Source: Streptomyces sp. GKU 895
Lineage (GTDB): Bacteria > Actinomycetota > Actinomycetes > Streptomycetales > Streptomycetaceae
NCBI GenBank assembly: GCA_002027195.1
Contig: MWJO01000054.1
Span: 1 to 53,802 of the forward strand
DNA: 53,802 nucleotides
Direction of reading: 5' to 3'
A program made the position numbers and the translations under genes. The notes below the pieces were generated by a model. That model had not been told where the DNA came from. It ran no database searches and saw only the letters and a program-made list of their open reading frames with translations. This document shows positions 15,754 to 24,175 of this stretch, in pieces (position 1 is the first letter of the stretch; every line of letters starts with the position of its first letter).

Positions 15754-16863
15754 TCAGACCTGGGCGGGGACGGACTCGGGGAGCTGGGCCTCCAGTTCGC
15801 GCACGAGCGGCAGGACGCGCTCGCCGAAGTACTGGACCTCCTCGTGGTAGTGGAGGAAGCCGAGGAGGAAGAGGTCGACGCCGAGCTTCTTGTAGGCGAC
15901 GATCCGCTCGGCGATCTGCTCCGGGGTCCCGATGAGCCCGGTGCGGAAGCCGTCGTTGTACTGGACGAGGTCCTCGAAGGAGGAGTCCTGCCACATGCCC
16001 TTCTTGTCGCCGGTGGACTGGCCCGCCTGCTTCACGGCCGCGCCGAAGCCCTCGACGGCCTCGGTGTCGGCCTTGGCGACGATCTCGCGCAGGGTGTCGC
16101 GGGCCTCGGCCTCGGTGTCACGGGCGATGAGGAAGCCGTTGAGGCCGAACTTCGGTGCCGTACGCCCCACTTCGGCGGCGGCCTTGCGGACGTCGGTGAT
16201 CTGCTCGACGACCCCGTCGAAGTCCTTGCCGTTGGAGAAGTACCAGTCGGAGACCCGCCCCGCCATCTGGCGTGCGGCGGTGGAGTTGCCGCCCTGGAAG
16301 ATCTCCGGGTGCGGTCGTTCGGGGGTGTTGAGGGGCTTGGGCTTGAGGGAGAAGTCACGCAACCGGTAGAAGTCACCGGCGAGTTCGGTGTGGTCCTCGG
16401 TCCAGATCTGGCGCAGGGCGCGGATGAACTCCTCGGAGCGGCGGTAGCGCTCGTCGTGCTCCAGCCAGGGCTCACCGAGGGCGGTGAACTCGCCCTTGAA
16501 CCAGCCGGAGACGACGTTGACCGCGAACCGGCCCTTCGACAGGTGATCGGCGGTGGCGCCGAGTTTGGCGAGGACACCGGGGTGCCACAGGCCTGGGTGG
16601 ACGGCGGCGATGACCTTCAGACGCTCGGTGGCGAGGAGGAGCGCGAGGCTGAAGCTGGTCGACTCGTGCTGGAACTCGGCGCCGTAGCTGGCCATGTAGC
16701 GGACCTGGCTGAGCGCGTAGTCGAAGCCGTTGTTCTCGGCGAGGACGGCGAGTTCGCGGTTGTAGTCGTAACCCCAGTCGGTGCGCTGCTCGATCTTGCT
16801 GGTGACGAGTCCTCCGCTGACATTGGGGACCCAGTAGGCGAATGTGACGGGCTCTGCGGGCAT
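15754..16863 (-). CDS. sfnG: Dimethyl sulfone monooxygenase SfnG
   Basis: A 369-residue LLM-class flavoprotein very like Pseudomonas SfnG. Diagnostic blocks are FAYWVPNVSGGLVTSKIEQR, DYNRELAVLAENNGFDYAL, FAVNVVSGWFKGEFTALG, GEPWLEHDERYRRSEEFI, HPEIFQGGNSTAARQMA, SDWYFSNG and FEDLVQYNDGFRTGLIGTP. SfnG uses FMNH2 and oxygen to convert dimethyl sulfone to methanesulfinate and formaldehyde. Start: ATG at 16863 with AGGAG eight bases upstream; the in-frame extension to 16905 lacks a ribosome site. It is the first enzyme gene of a six-gene operon, 119 bases downstream of the leader peptide. Confidence 0.94.
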   Translation of the reverse strand: MPAEPVTFAYWVPNVSGGLVTSKIEQRTDWGYDYNRELAVLAENNGFDYALSQVRYMASYGAEFQHESTSFSLALLLATERLKVIAAVHPGLWHPGVLAKLGATADHLSKGRFAVNVVSGWFKGEFTALGEPWLEHDERYRRSEEFIRALRQIWTEDHTELAGDFYRLRDFSLKPKPLNTPERPHPEIFQGGNSTAARQMAGRVSDWYFSNGKDFDGVVEQITDVRKAAAEVGRTAPKFGLNGFLIARDTEAEARDTLREIVAKADTEAVEGFGAAVKQAGQSTGDKKGMWQDSSFEDLVQYNDGFRTGLIGTPEQIAERIVAYKKLGVDLFLLGFLHYHEEVQYFGERVLPLVRELEAQLPESVPAQV

Positions 16864-16982
16864 GCGGAACTCCTGTTGCGGATGTCGCGGAATGTTTTCG
16901 GGCACACGGAATTCAGGAAATGCGCGGGCGCGGTGAATTCAGGCGGGAAAACAGAGGTGACGCGGGGAACCTTGAGCAGTGC

Positions 16983-17066
16983 TCAGGCCGCAAAGCAACA
17001 GGAGGCGCTGGAGACGCGTGCGAGGTCGACATGGCGTCGCCGCGTGAGGTCCAGTCGCATCTTCAT
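16983..17066 (-). CDS. Dicysteine leader peptide of the sulfur operon (uORF)
   Basis: A 27-codon reading frame, MKMRLDLTRRRHVDLARVSS followed by ASCCFAA and a stop. It matches the actinobacterial putative leader peptide pattern seen upstream of sulfur genes: an RLDLTRRRHVDL core and a late Cys-Cys pair. In mycobacteria, cysteine-rich leader frames of this sort cause cysteine-responsive attenuation. Here it precedes sfnG by 119 bases, with repeated TGAATTC elements (16910-16916 and 16935-16941 region) that could pair across the gap. An alternative start is the second ATG at 17060. It is too short for routine gene calling. Confidence 0.8.
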   Translation of the reverse strand: MKMRLDLTRRRHVDLARVSSASCCFAA

Positions 17067-17074
17067 GCCATCGA

Positions 17075-17103
17075 TCGTGACAGTCGCCGGTCGGGGCCGT
17101 CAA
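17075..17103 (-). promoter_or_regulatory. Candidate promoter of the sulfur operon, possibly leaderless at the uORF
   Basis: On the minus strand TTGACG (17103-17098) and TCACGA (17080-17075) are 17 bases apart. Only eight bases separate the -10 from the leader-peptide ATG at 17066, so the transcript may begin at or next to that codon. No convincing ribosome site precedes the uORF, which agrees with leaderless translation. Confidence 0.45.
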
Positions 17104-17204
17104 GGTAAACCCGACCGGTCTCGTATCGCGGACCATTGAATTTCACGAAGGTGTGACAGGGAAACCCTTGAACACGCCGGGAAATGGGCCGCATTCTGCC
17201 TGGC

Positions 17205-18131
17205 ATGCGCACCGAACAGCTCGAATACATCGCCGCGGTGACCCGGCTAGGTTCCCTGCGCCGGGCCGCGGAGGAACTGCGCCTTTCCCAGCCCGCGTTG
17301 AGCGAGACCGTGCGGAATCTGGAACGCGAGCTGGGCGTGGACCTCCTGGAACGCAAACGCTCGGGCGCGACGATGAGCGCGGAGGGGCGGGAGCTGCTGC
17401 CGCACATCGTCGACGTGCTGGACGCGGTGGACCGGTTGCGGGCGGCGGCGGGCGAGCAGCACCGCATCAGCCGGATGGTGCGGGTGGGCACGGTGAACGC
17501 GGCGACCGTGCCGCTGCTCATCCCGGCCGTGCGCGACTTCCGGGCCTCCCATCCGCACACCCAGGTCGAGGTGGTCGGCGCCCAGCAGTCCGAGATCCAC
17601 CGGGCGCTGGCCGAGGGCGGTCTGGATCTCGGCCTGGTGAACCACCTGGACGGCGACGACGTGCCGGCGGGCATCGAGTCCACGGAGCTGCTGCGTGGCC
17701 GGCCGGTGGTGTGTGTGCGGCCCGACCATCCGCTGGCCGCGCGCTCGGTGGTGACCGTGGACGATCTGCTGGCCGAGCCGCTGATCGGGATGCGGACCGG
17801 ATATGTCATGCACCGCTATGTGCACCGCCTGCTGCGCGGCCGCGGCCCGTCCTTCTCCTACTCCACCGACGGCGCCGAGATGGGCAAGCTGATGGTGGCC
17901 GAGGGGCTCGGGGCGACGGTGCTGCCGGACTTCAGTGTGGTGGGCGACCCGCTGGAGCGGCAGGGCACGATCACCTGGCGGCCGATCGCCGGGGACACGA
18001 CGCGGGTGCTGCTGATGCTCCAGCGCCGCCGGGCGGAGTCCGTGCCGCGAGCGGCTCAGGACCTGCACGAGATGTTCGTACGCCGGGCCGGCGATCGGCG
18101 GGGTCCGGCCAGGCCGACCGCCGGCCGGTGA
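17205..18131 (+). CDS. LysR-family regulator, divergent from the sulfur operon
   Basis: A 308-residue LysR protein. The winged helix occupies residues 1-60 (MRTEQLEYIAAVTRLGSLRRAAEEL, LSQPALSETVRNLERELGVDLLER). An effector-binding domain follows from about residue 90 (VRVGTVNAATVPLLIPAVRDF). The start at 17205 gives the standard family N-terminus; ATG at 17184 in the same frame would add seven residues, and neither has a strong ribosome site. The gene is divergent from the leader peptide with about 140 bases between starts, the usual position for the activator of the adjoining operon. CysB/SsuR-like sulfur sensing is the natural guess but is not shown. Confidence 0.88.
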   Translation: MRTEQLEYIAAVTRLGSLRRAAEELRLSQPALSETVRNLERELGVDLLERKRSGATMSAEGRELLPHIVDVLDAVDRLRAAAGEQHRISRMVRVGTVNAATVPLLIPAVRDFRASHPHTQVEVVGAQQSEIHRALAEGGLDLGLVNHLDGDDVPAGIESTELLRGRPVVCVRPDHPLAARSVVTVDDLLAEPLIGMRTGYVMHRYVHRLLRGRGPSFSYSTDGAEMGKLMVAEGLGATVLPDFSVVGDPLERQGTITWRPIAGDTTRVLLMLQRRRAESVPRAAQDLHEMFVRRAGDRRGPARPTAGR

Positions 18132-18163
18132 CCTGCGGGTGAGGGGAGCCGGGACAGATCCGG

Positions 18164-18349
18164 TCAGTCGTCGTCGCCCTGGAGCACCACGAGGAACGCG
18201 TCGGACTTCAGGTCCATGACGACCGTCGCGGGTTCACCCTGGGCGCGGCGCTGCGCCGCGTACTCCTCCGCCGGCCACGATCCGCGGGGAGAGCCTGCCG
18301 GGAACCGCTCCAACACCTTCGCACCCATAGTGGCGATCACCTCCGACAT
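18164..18349 (-). CDS. Small hypothetical protein
   Basis: A 61-residue acidic protein, MSEVIATMGAKVLERFPAGS through DLKSDAFLVVLQGDDD. I do not recognise a named family. The strand-like C-terminal segment ATVVMDLKSDAFLVVL and the absence of a signal or membrane segment suggest a small cytoplasmic protein. The ATG at 18349 has GGAAGAT a few bases upstream; a longer in-frame version starting near 18466 is possible but reads through a stretch without conserved character. It follows the LysR gene in convergent orientation. Confidence 0.55.
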   Translation of the reverse strand: MSEVIATMGAKVLERFPAGSPRGSWPAEEYAAQRRAQGEPATVVMDLKSDAFLVVLQGDDD

Positions 18350-18437
18350 CGATCTTCCGTTCCCTACGACGGCGTCGTGACGGTCCACCGTCGTACGGTC
18401 CGGTTGCCCGGGAACGCCGCGAACAGTCCACCGCATG

Positions 18438-20531
18438 TCAGTCGGCGTCAACGGCGCTCCGTCCATGGCCCGTCGGGAACGCCCCCGCCCCGGGCCACCA
18501 GGCGACGGCCCCGAGATCGCGGGTCAGGGCCGGCACGAGCAGTGAGCGCACCACCAGCGTGTCGAGGAGCACGCCGAAGGCGACGATGAAGGCGATCTGC
18601 ACCAGGAAGGCCAGCGGGATCACCCCGAGGGCCGCGAACGTCGCGGCGAGCACCACGCCCGCCGAGGTGATGACTCCCCCGGTGCCCACCAGTCCGCGCA
18701 GCACACCTTGGCGCACCCCGTGCCGCAGGGCCTCCTCCCGCACCCGGGACATCAGGAAGATGTTGTAGTCCACGCCGAGCGCCACGAGGAACACGAAGCC
18801 GTACAGCGGCACGGACGGGTCGGTGCCGCCGAAGCCGAGGAGGTGTTCGAAGACCAGGGCCGAAACCCCCAGCGTGGCGAGGAAGTTGAGCGCGACGGTC
18901 GCCACCAGCAGCGCCGGCAGCAGCAGGGAGCGCAGCAGCAGGGTGAGGATGACGAAGATGATCGCGAGGACCACCGGGACGATCAGGGTGCGGTCCCGTT
19001 CGGCGGTGCGCAGGGTGTCGTACTGCTGGGCCGTGTAGCCGCCGACGAGGGCGTTCGCGCCGGGCACGGCGTGCAGGGCCGCCCGCAGCCGCGCCACGGT
19101 GTCCTTGGCGGCGTCGCTGTCGGCGGCGGACGCCAGGGTGACGTCGATGCGGACCCGTCCGTCGACGACCAGCGGGGTGCCGCCCGGCTGCCCGTTCCCG
19201 GTCACTCCGGCCGCGGCGGCGACGCCCTTGGTGGCGCGGGCGGTGTCGACGACGCGGTCGAGGCGTTCGGCGTCGGCGATGACGACGGTGGGGTTGCCGG
19301 AGCCGCCCGGGAAGTGGCGTACGAGGGTTTGCTGGGCGGTCACCGACGGGGCGTCGTCGACGAAGGTCTCGTCGAGCGCGACGCCCCGGGACGCGAGGGT
19401 CGGCGCGAAGGCGGCGCAGGCCAGCAGCGCGACGAGGGAGCCGGCCCAGACCTTGCGGGGCGCCCGGTCCACCAGGGAGGCGACGCGCCGCCAGACGCCG
19501 CGGCCGGCGTCGGGACGGGGGGCCGCGGGCCAGTAGGCGGCACGGCCCAGCAGGACCAGTACGGCGGGCAGGAAGGTGAGCGTGCTGAGCACGGCGCAGC
19601 CGACCCCGATCGCGCCGACCGGTCCGAGCGCCCGGTTGTTGGTCAGGTCGCTGATCAGGAGGGCGAGCAGCCCCAGGGCGACCGTCGCGGCACTGGCCAC
19701 GATCGCGCCCCAGGACTGCCGCAGCGCGGCCCGGGCGGCCGTGAACCGGTCCCGGTGGACGGCGAGTTCCTCCCGGAAGCGGGCGGTCAGCAGCAGGGCG
19801 TAGTCGGTGGCGGCGCCGATGACGAGGATCGACAGGATGCCCTGGACCTGGCCGTCGACGCGGACCACCCCGCGGTCGGCGAGCGCGTAGACGATCGCGC
19901 AGGCCAGGCCGAGGGCGAGGACGGCGCCGACGATGATGACGAAGGGCAGGAGCACGCTGCGGTAGACCAGCAGCAGGATCACCAGGACGGTGATCAGCGC
20001 GACGGCCAGCAGCAGCCCGTCGATGCCGGCGAAGGCGTCGGAGAGGTCGGCCTGGGTCGCGGCGGGACCGGCCAGCTGGACCGTGGTGCCGGGCACCCGT
20101 TCGGCGGCCGTCCGGACGCGGTCGAGGGTCTCGGGGAGCCGCTCCCCGAGGTCGGGCCGGAGCTGGACGACTCCTTCGAGGGCCTCGCCGTCCTTCGAGA
20201 GCAGCGCGGGCGACACGTCCCCGACCACGCCCGAGGCACCGGTGAGGGAGGCGAGCGCGCGTCCGGCCGCGGCCTTCCGGTCGTCGACCCGGCCGTCGGC
20301 CGCGTCGGTCCAGAGCACGATCACCGGCAGGGTCTCGTCCTGCTTGAAGGCCCGCTGGGCGGTGACGACCTCGGTGGACTCGGCGCTACGGGGCAGGAAG
20401 GCCGCCTGGTCGTTGGTGGCGACCTCGCCGAGCCGGCCGGCGAAGGGGCCGAGGATCCCGCCCACTCCCAGCCAGACGGCGAGCAGCAGGAGCGGCACGA
20501 GGAAGCGGCCTCGGCGCGGGGTGAGGGACAT
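18438..20531 (-). CDS. MMPL/RND-family exporter
   Basis: A 697-residue inner membrane transporter of the MmpL branch of the RND superfamily, driven by the proton gradient. It has two repeated halves, each with a large extracytoplasmic loop and about six helices. The proton-relay motifs GAATDYALLL (first half) and ALGVDYNIFLMSRVREE (second half) are both intact. Actinobacterial members export lipids, pigments or drugs; the substrate here is unknown. A MarR-type gene lies just upstream on the same strand, with palindromes in the 120-base gap, so ligand-relieved repression of the pump is likely. Confidence 0.93.
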   Translation of the reverse strand: MSLTPRRGRFLVPLLLLAVWLGVGGILGPFAGRLGEVATNDQAAFLPRSAESTEVVTAQRAFKQDETLPVIVLWTDAADGRVDDRKAAAGRALASLTGASGVVGDVSPALLSKDGEALEGVVQLRPDLGERLPETLDRVRTAAERVPGTTVQLAGPAATQADLSDAFAGIDGLLLAVALITVLVILLLVYRSVLLPFVIIVGAVLALGLACAIVYALADRGVVRVDGQVQGILSILVIGAATDYALLLTARFREELAVHRDRFTAARAALRQSWGAIVASAATVALGLLALLISDLTNNRALGPVGAIGVGCAVLSTLTFLPAVLVLLGRAAYWPAAPRPDAGRGVWRRVASLVDRAPRKVWAGSLVALLACAAFAPTLASRGVALDETFVDDAPSVTAQQTLVRHFPGGSGNPTVVIADAERLDRVVDTARATKGVAAAAGVTGNGQPGGTPLVVDGRVRIDVTLASAADSDAAKDTVARLRAALHAVPGANALVGGYTAQQYDTLRTAERDRTLIVPVVLAIIFVILTLLLRSLLLPALLVATVALNFLATLGVSALVFEHLLGFGGTDPSVPLYGFVFLVALGVDYNIFLMSRVREEALRHGVRQGVLRGLVGTGGVITSAGVVLAATFAALGVIPLAFLVQIAFIVAFGVLLDTLVVRSLLVPALTRDLGAVAWWPGAGAFPTGHGRSAVDAD

Positions 20532-20562
20532 GGTTCTCCAAGCTGGTGGGCAGATACCTCAA

Positions 20563-20585
20563 TGAGAAAGAATCTCAATCATTGA
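20563..20585. promoter_or_regulatory. Overlapping palindromes upstream of the MMPL gene, candidate MarR operator
   Basis: TGAGA-AAGAA-TCTCA (20563-20577) overlaps TCAATCATTGA (20575-20585). They lie 32-54 bases upstream of the MMPL start in the only AT-rich patch of the gap between the MarR gene and the pump gene. Binding by the adjacent MarR protein is inferred. Confidence 0.5.
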
Positions 20586-20651
20586 AGTTTCTGTTCACAG
20601 CGGGTCCCCGGATGCAGCGGTTGCGGTGTTTTCGCTGCGCACGCGCGCAGG

Positions 20652-21158
20652 TCAGGCGCCGCCGGACCGGAGCAGGGACAGCTCCTCGTTCATCGCCGCG
20701 AGGAAGCGGGCGACGACCGCCAGCTCGTCCTGCGTGAAGCGCTGCCGCGCCTCCTCGGCGGCCCGGGCCAGCGGGCGGAAATAGGTGCGGGCGGCGACCC
20801 GGGCGTCGGAGGCGTAGTACAGGTGAACCACCCGGCGATCACTGCTCTCCCGGACCCGCCGGATGTGCCCCGCGCTCGCCAGCCGGTCCACACAGGCCGT
20901 GACGGCCCCCGAGGTCAGCCCGAGATGCTCGCGCAGCCGGCCCGGCGTCATCGGCTCGTCGGCGTCCAGGATCGCCGCCAGCGCCTGGACGTCGGTGGCG
21001 TGCAGCCCTTGGTCACCCGCGAAACCGTGGACCAGCCGGTTGATCTCACCGTTCATTCGGCGCAACTGGACGGCCAGGGACTGGAGGTCCGTCCCCGGCG
21101 GGGCAGGGGACCCTCCCGGCGCTGTCGCCTGCGGCTTCGGTTCGTCTGCGGTGACCAC
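20652..21158 (-). CDS. MarR-family transcriptional regulator next to an MMPL pump
   Basis: A 168-residue MarR protein. The winged helix is clear (PMTPGRLREHLGLTSGAVTACVDRLASAGHIRRVRESSDRRVVHLYY), with dimerising helices at both ends and a proline-rich N-terminal tail of about 25 residues. GTG at 21158 is the probable start; a TATAGG eight bases upstream and the lack of a ribosome site suggest a leaderless message. It precedes the pump gene on the same strand and probably represses it through the palindromes at 20563-20585. The plus-strand gene at 21246 diverges from it. Confidence 0.88.
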   Translation of the reverse strand: MVTADEPKPQATAPGGSPAPPGTDLQSLAVQLRRMNGEINRLVHGFAGDQGLHATDVQALAAILDADEPMTPGRLREHLGLTSGAVTACVDRLASAGHIRRVRESSDRRVVHLYYASDARVAARTYFRPLARAAEEARQRFTQDELAVVARFLAAMNEELSLLRSGGA

Positions 21159-21245
21159 ATCGGAAGCCTATAGAAGGACCGCATCCGACACGGCCCCGCG
21201 CAGGGAAAGGATCACAGGGGCACGCACACGAAGGGTCTGCGGCAC

Positions 21246-22760
21246 ATGAACGACGAACACACCGCAGCGGCGCCGCGCTGTCTGGTGACCGGCGCGACCG
21301 GCTACATCGGCGGCCGGCTCGTGCCCGAGCTGCTCACCGCCGGGTTCCGGGTGCGCTGCCTGGCCAGGTCGCCCGGAAACTCCGCGACCAGCCGTGGTCG
21401 GGTGACGTGGAGGCCGTACGCGGGGACGTGCTGGACGCCGACGCCGTCGCCGAGGCCCTGCGCGGCGTCGACGTCGCCTACTACCTCGTGCACGCACTGG
21501 GCACCGGCGACACCTTCGAGGAGACCGACCGGCGGGCCGCCCGGATCTTCGGCGAGCAGGCCCGTGCCGCGGGCGTGCGCCGCGTCGTCTACCTGGGCGG
21601 GCTCACCCCCGCGGACGTGCCCGAGCGCGAACTGTCGCCGCATCTGCGGTCCCGGGCCGAGGTGGGCCGCATCCTGCTGGCCTGCGGGGTGCCCACCACC
21701 GTGCTGCGGGCCGCGGTCGTCATCGGTTCGGGCTCGGCCTCCTTCGAGATGCTGCGCTACCTCACCGAACGCCTGCCGGCGATGGTGACCCCGAGCTGGG
21801 TGCGCACCCGCATCCAGCCGGTGGCGGTGCGCGATGTGCTGCGGGCCCTGGTGGGCAGCGCCCGTATGCCGCCCGACGTGAGCCGCGCCTTCGACATCGG
21901 CGGCCCGGACGTGCTGACGTACCGGGAGATGATGATCAGGTACGCGACGGTCGCGGAGCTGCCGCGCCGGCTCATCGTCTCCCTGCCCATGCTCAGCCCC
22001 GGCCTGTCCAGCCACTGGGTCGGGCTGGTGACGCCCGTACCGGCGTCCATCGCCCGTCCGCTGACGGAGTCCCTGCGGCACGAGGTGGTCTGCCAGGAGC
22101 ACGACATCGCCCGGTACGTGCCGGATCCGCCGGGCCACCCGATCGGCTTCGATGAGGCGGTCCGGCTGGCCCTGCGCCGGGTCCGCGACGCGCAGGTGGC
22201 GACCCGCTGGTCCTCGGCGTCCGTGCCGGGCGCCCCCAGCGACCCGCTGCCCACCGACCCCGACTGGGCCGGCGGCAGCCTCTACACCGACGTACGGGAG
22301 ATCGACGTCGACGCCCCGCGCGCCGCCCTGTGGCGGGTCATCGAGGGGATCGGCGGGGAGAACCCGCTGGTACCTTCCCGCTGGCCTGGCGCTGCGCGGC
22401 CACAGGACCGGCTCGTCGGCGGGTCGGACTGCGCCGGGCGCGCGACGCGGCCCGGCTGCGGGTCGGTGACTCGCTGACTTCTGGCGGTCGAGGAGATCGA
22501 ACCGGGCGGCTGCTGCGGCTGCGCGCCGAGATGCGGCTGCCGGGTCCGGCCTGGCTGGAGATGTACGCCCAGACCGACGAGACCGGCCGCACCCACTACC
22601 GCCAGCGCGCCCTGTTCCACCCCGCGGCCTGCTCGGACACCTCTACTGGTGGAGCGTCCACCCTTCCACGCCCTCGTGCTCGGCGGCATGGCCCGCACGT
22701 CGCGCGCGCCGCGGCCCGGGCGAGGCCGAACCCGCGCACCGCACCACCCCCACCCGCTGA
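21246..22760 (+). pseudogene. NAD(P)-binding epimerase-like protein with C-terminal DUF2867-like region, several frameshifts
   Basis: The N-terminus has the Rossmann motif VTGATGYIGGRLVPELL. A frame change at about 21373-21395 leads into a long intact stretch (GDVLDADAVAEALRGVDVAYYLVHALG, FDIGGPDVLTYREMMIRYA). After about 22365 the DUF2867-like tail is scattered over three frames. Recognisable pieces are a GWYSFPLAW-like segment, LRLRAEMRLPGPAWLEMYA, THYRQRALFHP and FHALVLGGMA, ending at a TGA at 22758-22760. Such two-part proteins (about 500 residues) are common next to photolyase genes in streptomycetes and are thought to be light- or stress-linked oxidoreductases. At least four indels are needed to restore it, so sequencing error or true decay are both open. 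Confidence 0.75.
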
Positions 22761-22792
22761 CCCCGTCGCCCATACCTCCTCGAGCTCGCGCC

Positions 22793-24164
22793 ATGCACGT
22801 CTCGATCGTCCTGTTCACCTCGACCCCGCCTCCACGACCACCTCTCCGCTGCGGCCGCGAGCGAGGCGCGGCACGTGGTGCCGCTGTTCGTGCGCGACCG
22901 GGGGGTGACGGACGCCGGGTTCGCCGCCCCGAACCGGCTGGCCTTCCTCGCCGACTGTCTGCGCGACCTCGACGCGGGCCTGCGCGAGCGGGGCGGCCGT
23001 CTGGTGGTCCGCAGCGGCGACGTCGTCGAGGAGGTCTGCAAGGTGGCCACGGAGACGGACGCCGACGAGGTGCACATGGCGGCCGACTTCAGCGCCTACG
23101 CGCAGCGACGTGAACAGCGGCTGCGGCGCGCCCTGGAGGCGGACGGCCGCCGTCTGCACGTTCACGACACGGTGACCTCGGCGGTCGCCCCGGGCGCGGT
23201 GGCCCCGGGCGCCTCCGACCACTTCGCCGTCTTCACCCCTTACTTCCGGCACTGGAGCGGCGTACGGCTGCGGGAGCCGATGGCCGCGCCACGCACCGTC
23301 CGGGTCCCGGACGGGGTCGGCTCGGAGGAACCGCCCTCGCGCGCCGGGGTGTCGGGGGTCTCGGCGGGCCTGGCCACCGGCGGTGAGGCGGCGGGCCGGG
23401 CGCGGATGACGTCGTGGCTGCGCGACGGCGTCGGCCCGTACGAGGTCCGCCACGACGACCTGGCCGGCGACGCCACCTCCCGCTTCTCACCGCACCTGCA
23501 CTTCGGCACCCTCTCCGCGGTCGAACTGGTCCACCGGGCCCGCAAGGTCCGCGGACCGGGCGCCGAGGCCTTCGTACGGCAGCTCGCCTGGCGGGACTTC
23601 CACCGTCAGGTGCTCGCCGTGCGTCCGGCCGCCGCTCTCGCCGACTACCGCACGAAACACGACCGTTGGCGGTCCGGACGTACGGCCGACGAGGACGTCG
23701 AGGCCTGGAAGGAAGGCCGCACCGGCTACCCCGTGGTCGACGCGGCGATGCGCCAGTTGCGTCATGAGGGATGGATGCACAACCGCGGCCGGCTCCTGAC
23801 CGCGAGCTTCCTCACCAAGACGCTGTACGTCGACTGGCGCGTGGGCGCCCGGTACTTCCTGGAGCTCCTGGTCGACGGCGACATCGCCAACAACCAGCTC
23901 AACTGGCAGTGGATGGCGGGCACCGGCACCGACTCGCGCCCCAACCGGGTCCTCAACCCGGTCGCACAGGCCAAGCGGTACGACCCGGACGGCGCGTACG
24001 TACGGCGCTGGGTGCCCGAACTGGGCGATGTGGAGGCACCGTTGGTGCACGAGCCGTGGAAGCTGCGCGGCCTGGACCGGGCGGCCCTCGGCGACTACCC
24101 GGACCCGATCGTCGACCTCTCCGAGGGCCTCGCCCGCTTCAAGCGCTCCCGCGGACTCGACTGA
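22793..24164 (+). CDS. phr: Deoxyribodipyrimidine photolyase, frameshift near the start
   Basis: A class I CPD photolyase of about 456 residues, which repairs UV dimers using blue light. MHVSIVLFTS at 22793 is the proper N-terminus. The next residues RLHDH and the rest lie in another frame, meeting at about 22820-22832. The antenna domain occupies the first 130 residues. The FAD-binding C-terminal domain is intact: FVRQLAWRDFHRQVL, GRTGYPVVDAAMRQLRHEGWMHNRGRLLTASFLTK, DWRVGARYFLELLVDGDIANNQLNWQW and DSRPNRVLNPVAQAKRYDPDG. It converges on a LitR-like light regulator, so light induction is expected. Confidence 0.93.
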
Positions 24165-24175
24165 CGGGGCCCGCG

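Noticed and set aside
16939..17136. A 65-codon minus-strand frame over the sulfur operon leader
   Set aside because: It overlaps the dicysteine leader peptide in another frame; the 27-codon frame matches a known leader pattern and this one matches nothing.
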